A DNA stretch of 64,000 nt from Lawsonibacter celer (GTDB taxonomy: Bacteria > Bacillota > Clostridia > Oscillospirales > Oscillospiraceae), in NCBI RefSeq assembly GCF_014281125.1, contig NZ_JACOEA010000005.1, forward strand, positions 62,001 to 126,000, written 5' to 3'. This document shows positions 61,709 through 64,000 of the stretch, piece by piece. A program made the position numbers and the translations under genes. The notes under the pieces are model-generated. The model searched no databases, was not told where the DNA came from, and saw only the letters and a program-made list of their open reading frames with translations. Position 1 is the stretch's first letter. The number at the start of each line of letters is the position of its first letter.

Positions 61709-63415
61709 ACTGATAACATTGACATCGAAAACCTTGTCCGGACGCTTATCTGCGCTCTGGACTAATCGGCGATTTAAGATATTTTCGATGCCCCCATTAA
61801 AATTTACGGCTACCTCCGGAATCGCGCTGCGCAGGAGAGCGTCAATGTCGGACTGGAGCTTCAGCTCCAGATGGTCTTCGTACACACGGATCTCGTCTAT
61901 GAGAAGTTCCAGGTCGTTGCGCTCCAGCTTTTCCTTGGTCAGGATCTCCTCGAAAATATCCAGTGCAGTTTTGGCCACACGGTTGACCTGAATGATGGTG
62001 TTGCGCTTATCGGAGAGCAGGTCGATCTGATGGTTGATGCCCTCAATTTTCTTTTGCAGCTCTGCCTCCATTTCGTCGTAGGTTTCTTCCAGCAGAGCCT
62101 CCTGTTCCGGATGCTTCATGATATCTCTGATGCGCTGGCGCTTGGTGGCCTTTAGTTCTTCACGCAGTTCCTCCAGCACCTCGGCCAGATGGTCGGCGGA
62201 CTGCTCGGTTTCTGCCACATCGTCGTTTTCCTTTGCAAGGTCTTCATTCAGCCGTGCCAGCATCTTCGCCGAGTTTTCCTTGACCATCTTTACATAGATT
62301 TTCAGAAGCTCGTCCAGCTTGTCCACACGAATGTGATGCGAGGTGCATCCGGCCAGTCCACGGCGGTGGTAGGTACCGCAGGTGTAGGCCGGTTTCAGAT
62401 CGCTGCGGCTCATGGAGAACATGGGGCTGCCGCAATCACCGCAGACGAGGAATCCGGAATAGAAGTTATCATATTTTTTCACGCCGCGGTAATTGGAGCG
62501 TGTGCGCTTTTCCCGCAGGGCGCGGGTGGTGGCAAAGGTGCGATAATCGATGATAGGCTGATGGTGGTTTTCAATGACGATCTGCTCATCTTCATCCCGC
62601 CGGACATCTTTGCCGTTGATTTTGGCGCGGGTGTATTTGCCCTGGCGCAGTGTGCCGATATAGAAGTCGTTGTCCAGAATGCCCTGTATACTGATAATGC
62701 TCCATGCAGCCTTGACCACACGCTTGCTGGTTTCACCCTCGGCTTCCTTTCGCATTTGCTCGGACATTCTCGGCGTGGGGATGCCCTGCTCGGTCAGATA
62801 GTTGGCGATTTTCTTATAGCCCCAGCCTTCTTCGTTGTACAGCTTAAACACCTTTCGGACAATATCGGCCTCGGTGGGGACGATTTCAAATTCCTTGCGC
62901 TTGTTCACGATATAGCCGTAGGGCGCGGCGCAGATCCACTGACCATCTGCCTGGCGGCGTTTGATGACATTTCGCACCTTCTTGGAGGTGTCGGTAACGG
63001 GCATCTCATTGAGCAGGAACTGGAACTGGATCTTCAGCCAGTCATCGTCATTGGGGAAGTCGATGCCGTCACCGATGGAGATGATGCGGATACCTGCATC
63101 ACGCAGGTCTTCCAGCTCCACAAGTCCTCGGCTGTTGCGACGGGAGAAGCGTGAGAAGTCCTTGACGATGAGGATGTCGTATTTATGGCGCATCAGTTCT
63201 TTGCGCATCCGCTGATAATCTTCTCTTTGCTCGAAGGTATAGCCGGAGCGGTCACGGTCTTCGTAGAAGGTCAGCGTGCTGTGTGGAAACCGCTCTTTCA
63301 CAAAATCGGCGATGATTGCTTTCTGGTTTTCGATGGATACGTTATCCCTGTCAAGCTCATCGTCCACCGATATTCGCGTGTATCCCGCAATATCGAAGCG
63401 TTCAATCATGGTCAT
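61253..63415 (-). CDS. Large serine recombinase fused in frame to SpoVT C-terminal domain
   Basis: 720 residues. Catalytic resolvase domain about 1-150 with GYTRISVDD (nucleophile Ser16), RDRSGYTF and DFSRFSRRNSRG. Recombinase domain about 165-300. Zinc ribbon about 325-365 (VCGDCGSPM...YTCGTYHRRGLAGC). Coiled coil about 370-510, then the end of the recombinase near residue 569. Residues 570-720 are SpoVT. ATG 63415 overlaps the stop of the RhuM gene. It is expected to integrate and excise the element to the right. The fused C-terminus should exist only in the integrated form. Confidence 0.9.
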   Translation of the reverse strand: MTMIERFDIAGYTRISVDDELDRDNVSIENQKAIIADFVKERFPHSTLTFYEDRDRSGYTFEQREDYQRMRKELMRHKYDILIVKDFSRFSRRNSRGLVELEDLRDAGIRIISIGDGIDFPNDDDWLKIQFQFLLNEMPVTDTSKKVRNVIKRRQADGQWICAAPYGYIVNKRKEFEIVPTEADIVRKVFKLYNEEGWGYKKIANYLTEQGIPTPRMSEQMRKEAEGETSKRVVKAAWSIISIQGILDNDFYIGTLRQGKYTRAKINGKDVRRDEDEQIVIENHHQPIIDYRTFATTRALREKRTRSNYRGVKKYDNFYSGFLVCGDCGSPMFSMSRSDLKPAYTCGTYHRRGLAGCTSHHIRVDKLDELLKIYVKMVKENSAKMLARLNEDLAKENDDVAETEQSADHLAEVLEELREELKATKRQRIRDIMKHPEQEALLEETYDEMEAELQKKIEGINHQIDLLSDKRNTIIQVNRVAKTALDIFEEILTKEKLERNDLELLIDEIRVYEDHLELKLQSDIDALLRSAIPEVAVNFNGGIENILNRRLVQSADKRPDKVFDVNVISDGDPLEIYTDKDGGVIFKKYSLMGGLSDFAGQMCETLNKTTGEIAVIADRDTCISVAGTARRDLADKRISPELEQIMEGRQIYQFKPGETPLPVCDDGSRYLISCAAPILSEGDVLGCVLFVGTEGHLRSSDTDYKLAQTIAGFLGRHMES
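61700..61712. other. Probable attachment-site junction (left end of element)
   Basis: The homology changes from recombinase to SpoVT around the codons for S-D-G-D (61712-61700). Serine integrases use a 2-base core within about 50 bp, so the exact crossover cannot be fixed without the other end. Confidence 0.6.
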
Positions 63416-64000
63416 TCACCCTTTAAGTACTTTGCGGTTTCACGGTCGAAGTCCGAGATATACTCGGCATCCTGCCGTTTGCGGAACTCAGCGTAGATAT
63501 CACCGGCTTTCTTCGCCGCGGCTTCGTGCGAGACCCGGCCTTTCCCCTCCAGCACGTTCCTGCGGTTGTTGGTCAGGAAGCGGTCTGTTTCGGCCAGCCA
63601 GTCGGCCATACTCATAAGCTGCTCATCCTCAGCCATCAATTCGGCGTAGTCAATGAACATGGTGACCAGGCGGTTGAGTCTGGACATCTCCTTCTCGTTC
63701 AAGTAGTTTTTTGCCACAAGAACATCACTCTTCATGATTTTGCCGTCCGGAGCTCCTTTCCACGTGGTGAGACCCATGGTGGGGCTGTCCAGAGAGGCGC
63801 GCTCACTGATGAGCTCCGCCGCTGTCTTTCCGGTGACCGCGAAGTGCAGCTTGTTCTGCACGAAGGCGTAGAAGGCTTTGGTGGTATCGCTGTTTTTATC
63901 GTAGTCATAGCTGCACTGCTCAAACACGTCGGCGATTTTTTGGTAGGCTCTTCGCTCGCTGGCGCGGATCTCACGGATGCGTTCCAGCAGTTCATCGAAA
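63412..64000 (-). CDS. RhuM-family (virulence RhuM) protein, N-terminus beyond the window
   Basis: About 195 codons are visible; the reading frame stays open to base 64000, where it reads FDELLERIREIRASERRAYQ. The conserved RhuM C-terminal blocks are present: VQNKLHFAVTGKTAAELI, MGLTTWKGAPDGKI and NYLNEKEMSRLNRLVTMFID. The family is common on mobile elements and in toxin-like loci; its role is not settled. Stop overlaps the recombinase start (ATGA), so the two are coexpressed. Confidence 0.88.
   Translation of the reverse strand, partial: FDELLERIREIRASERRAYQKIADVFEQCSYDYDKNSDTTKAFYAFVQNKLHFAVTGKTAAELISERASLDSPTMGLTTWKGAPDGKIMKSDVLVAKNYLNEKEMSRLNRLVTMFIDYAELMAEDEQLMSMADWLAETDRFLTNNRRNVLEGKGRVSHEAAAKKAGDIYAEFRKRQDAEYISDFDRETAKYLKGE

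Overview
The window looks like chromosome of a high-GC, spore-forming Clostridia. A gut Oscillospiraceae relative (Flavonifractor or Oscillibacter type) is likely, but that placement is inferred from gene content and not computed. The pointers are spoIIE, a SpoIIQ-like M23 peptidase, sleB and spoVT sequence, a walRKHI operon, four proteins with S-layer-homology (SLH) domains, and tmRNA/smpB. No rRNA, tRNA or CRISPR array was seen.

Layout. 1-2021: 5' part of a large SLH surface protein (minus strand) with a leader that is duplicated at 25 kb. 2.4-9.8 kb: a catabolic cluster of an L-carnitine-dehydrogenase-like enzyme, a GPH transporter, a beta-keto-acid cleavage enzyme (BKACE), a CaiB-like CoA-transferase, a DHA2 MFS transporter and a TetR regulator. 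9.9-13.7 kb: FMN riboswitch and ribD-ribE-ribBA-ribH. 14.0-16.2 kb (minus): mecA, smpB, ppiB and ssrA (tmRNA). 16.4-21.8 kb: a Nudix hydrolase and walR-walK-walH-walI. 22.0 kb: an orphan phage-tail-like gene. 22.4-25.0 kb (minus): a second SLH protein. 25.35-38.8 kb: a compact one-directional head and contractile-tail phage cluster (terminase to holin). 38.8-42.6 kb (minus): an SLH-M15 peptidase and a divergent EF-G paralogue. 42.8-47.5 kb: two ECF sigma/anti-sigma pairs flanking dusB and rubredoxin. 47.7-50.8 kb: spoIIE and a convergent M23 peptidase gene. 51-57.3 kb: TetR, membrane-fusion protein, MacB-type ABC transporter and an SLH protein. 57.4-59.3 kb: an iron-sulfur nitroreductase, a small membrane protein and sleB. 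59.4-61.2 kb (minus): a lone trpB under a tryptophan T-box. 61.25-64 kb (minus): a large serine recombinase and a RhuM-family gene at the left end of a mobile element that continues past the window.

Most interesting points. (1) The recombinase reads in frame into the C-terminal ~150 residues of SpoVT, so spoVT appears to be split by an element, like the skin element in sigK. The regulator's DNA-binding N-terminus should lie past 64,000. (2) The phage cluster is about 13.4 kb, has no visible integrase, repressor, replication, tape-measure, fibre or lysin gene, and carries a well-formed -1 frameshift site in its tail chaperone gene. This suggests a domesticated, PBSX- or GTA-like particle. (3) The carnitine-like cluster combines CaiB, dehydrogenase and BKACE enzymes and has paired 20-bp operators. 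(4) A ~340-bp SLH leader is duplicated and directly abuts the phage cluster.
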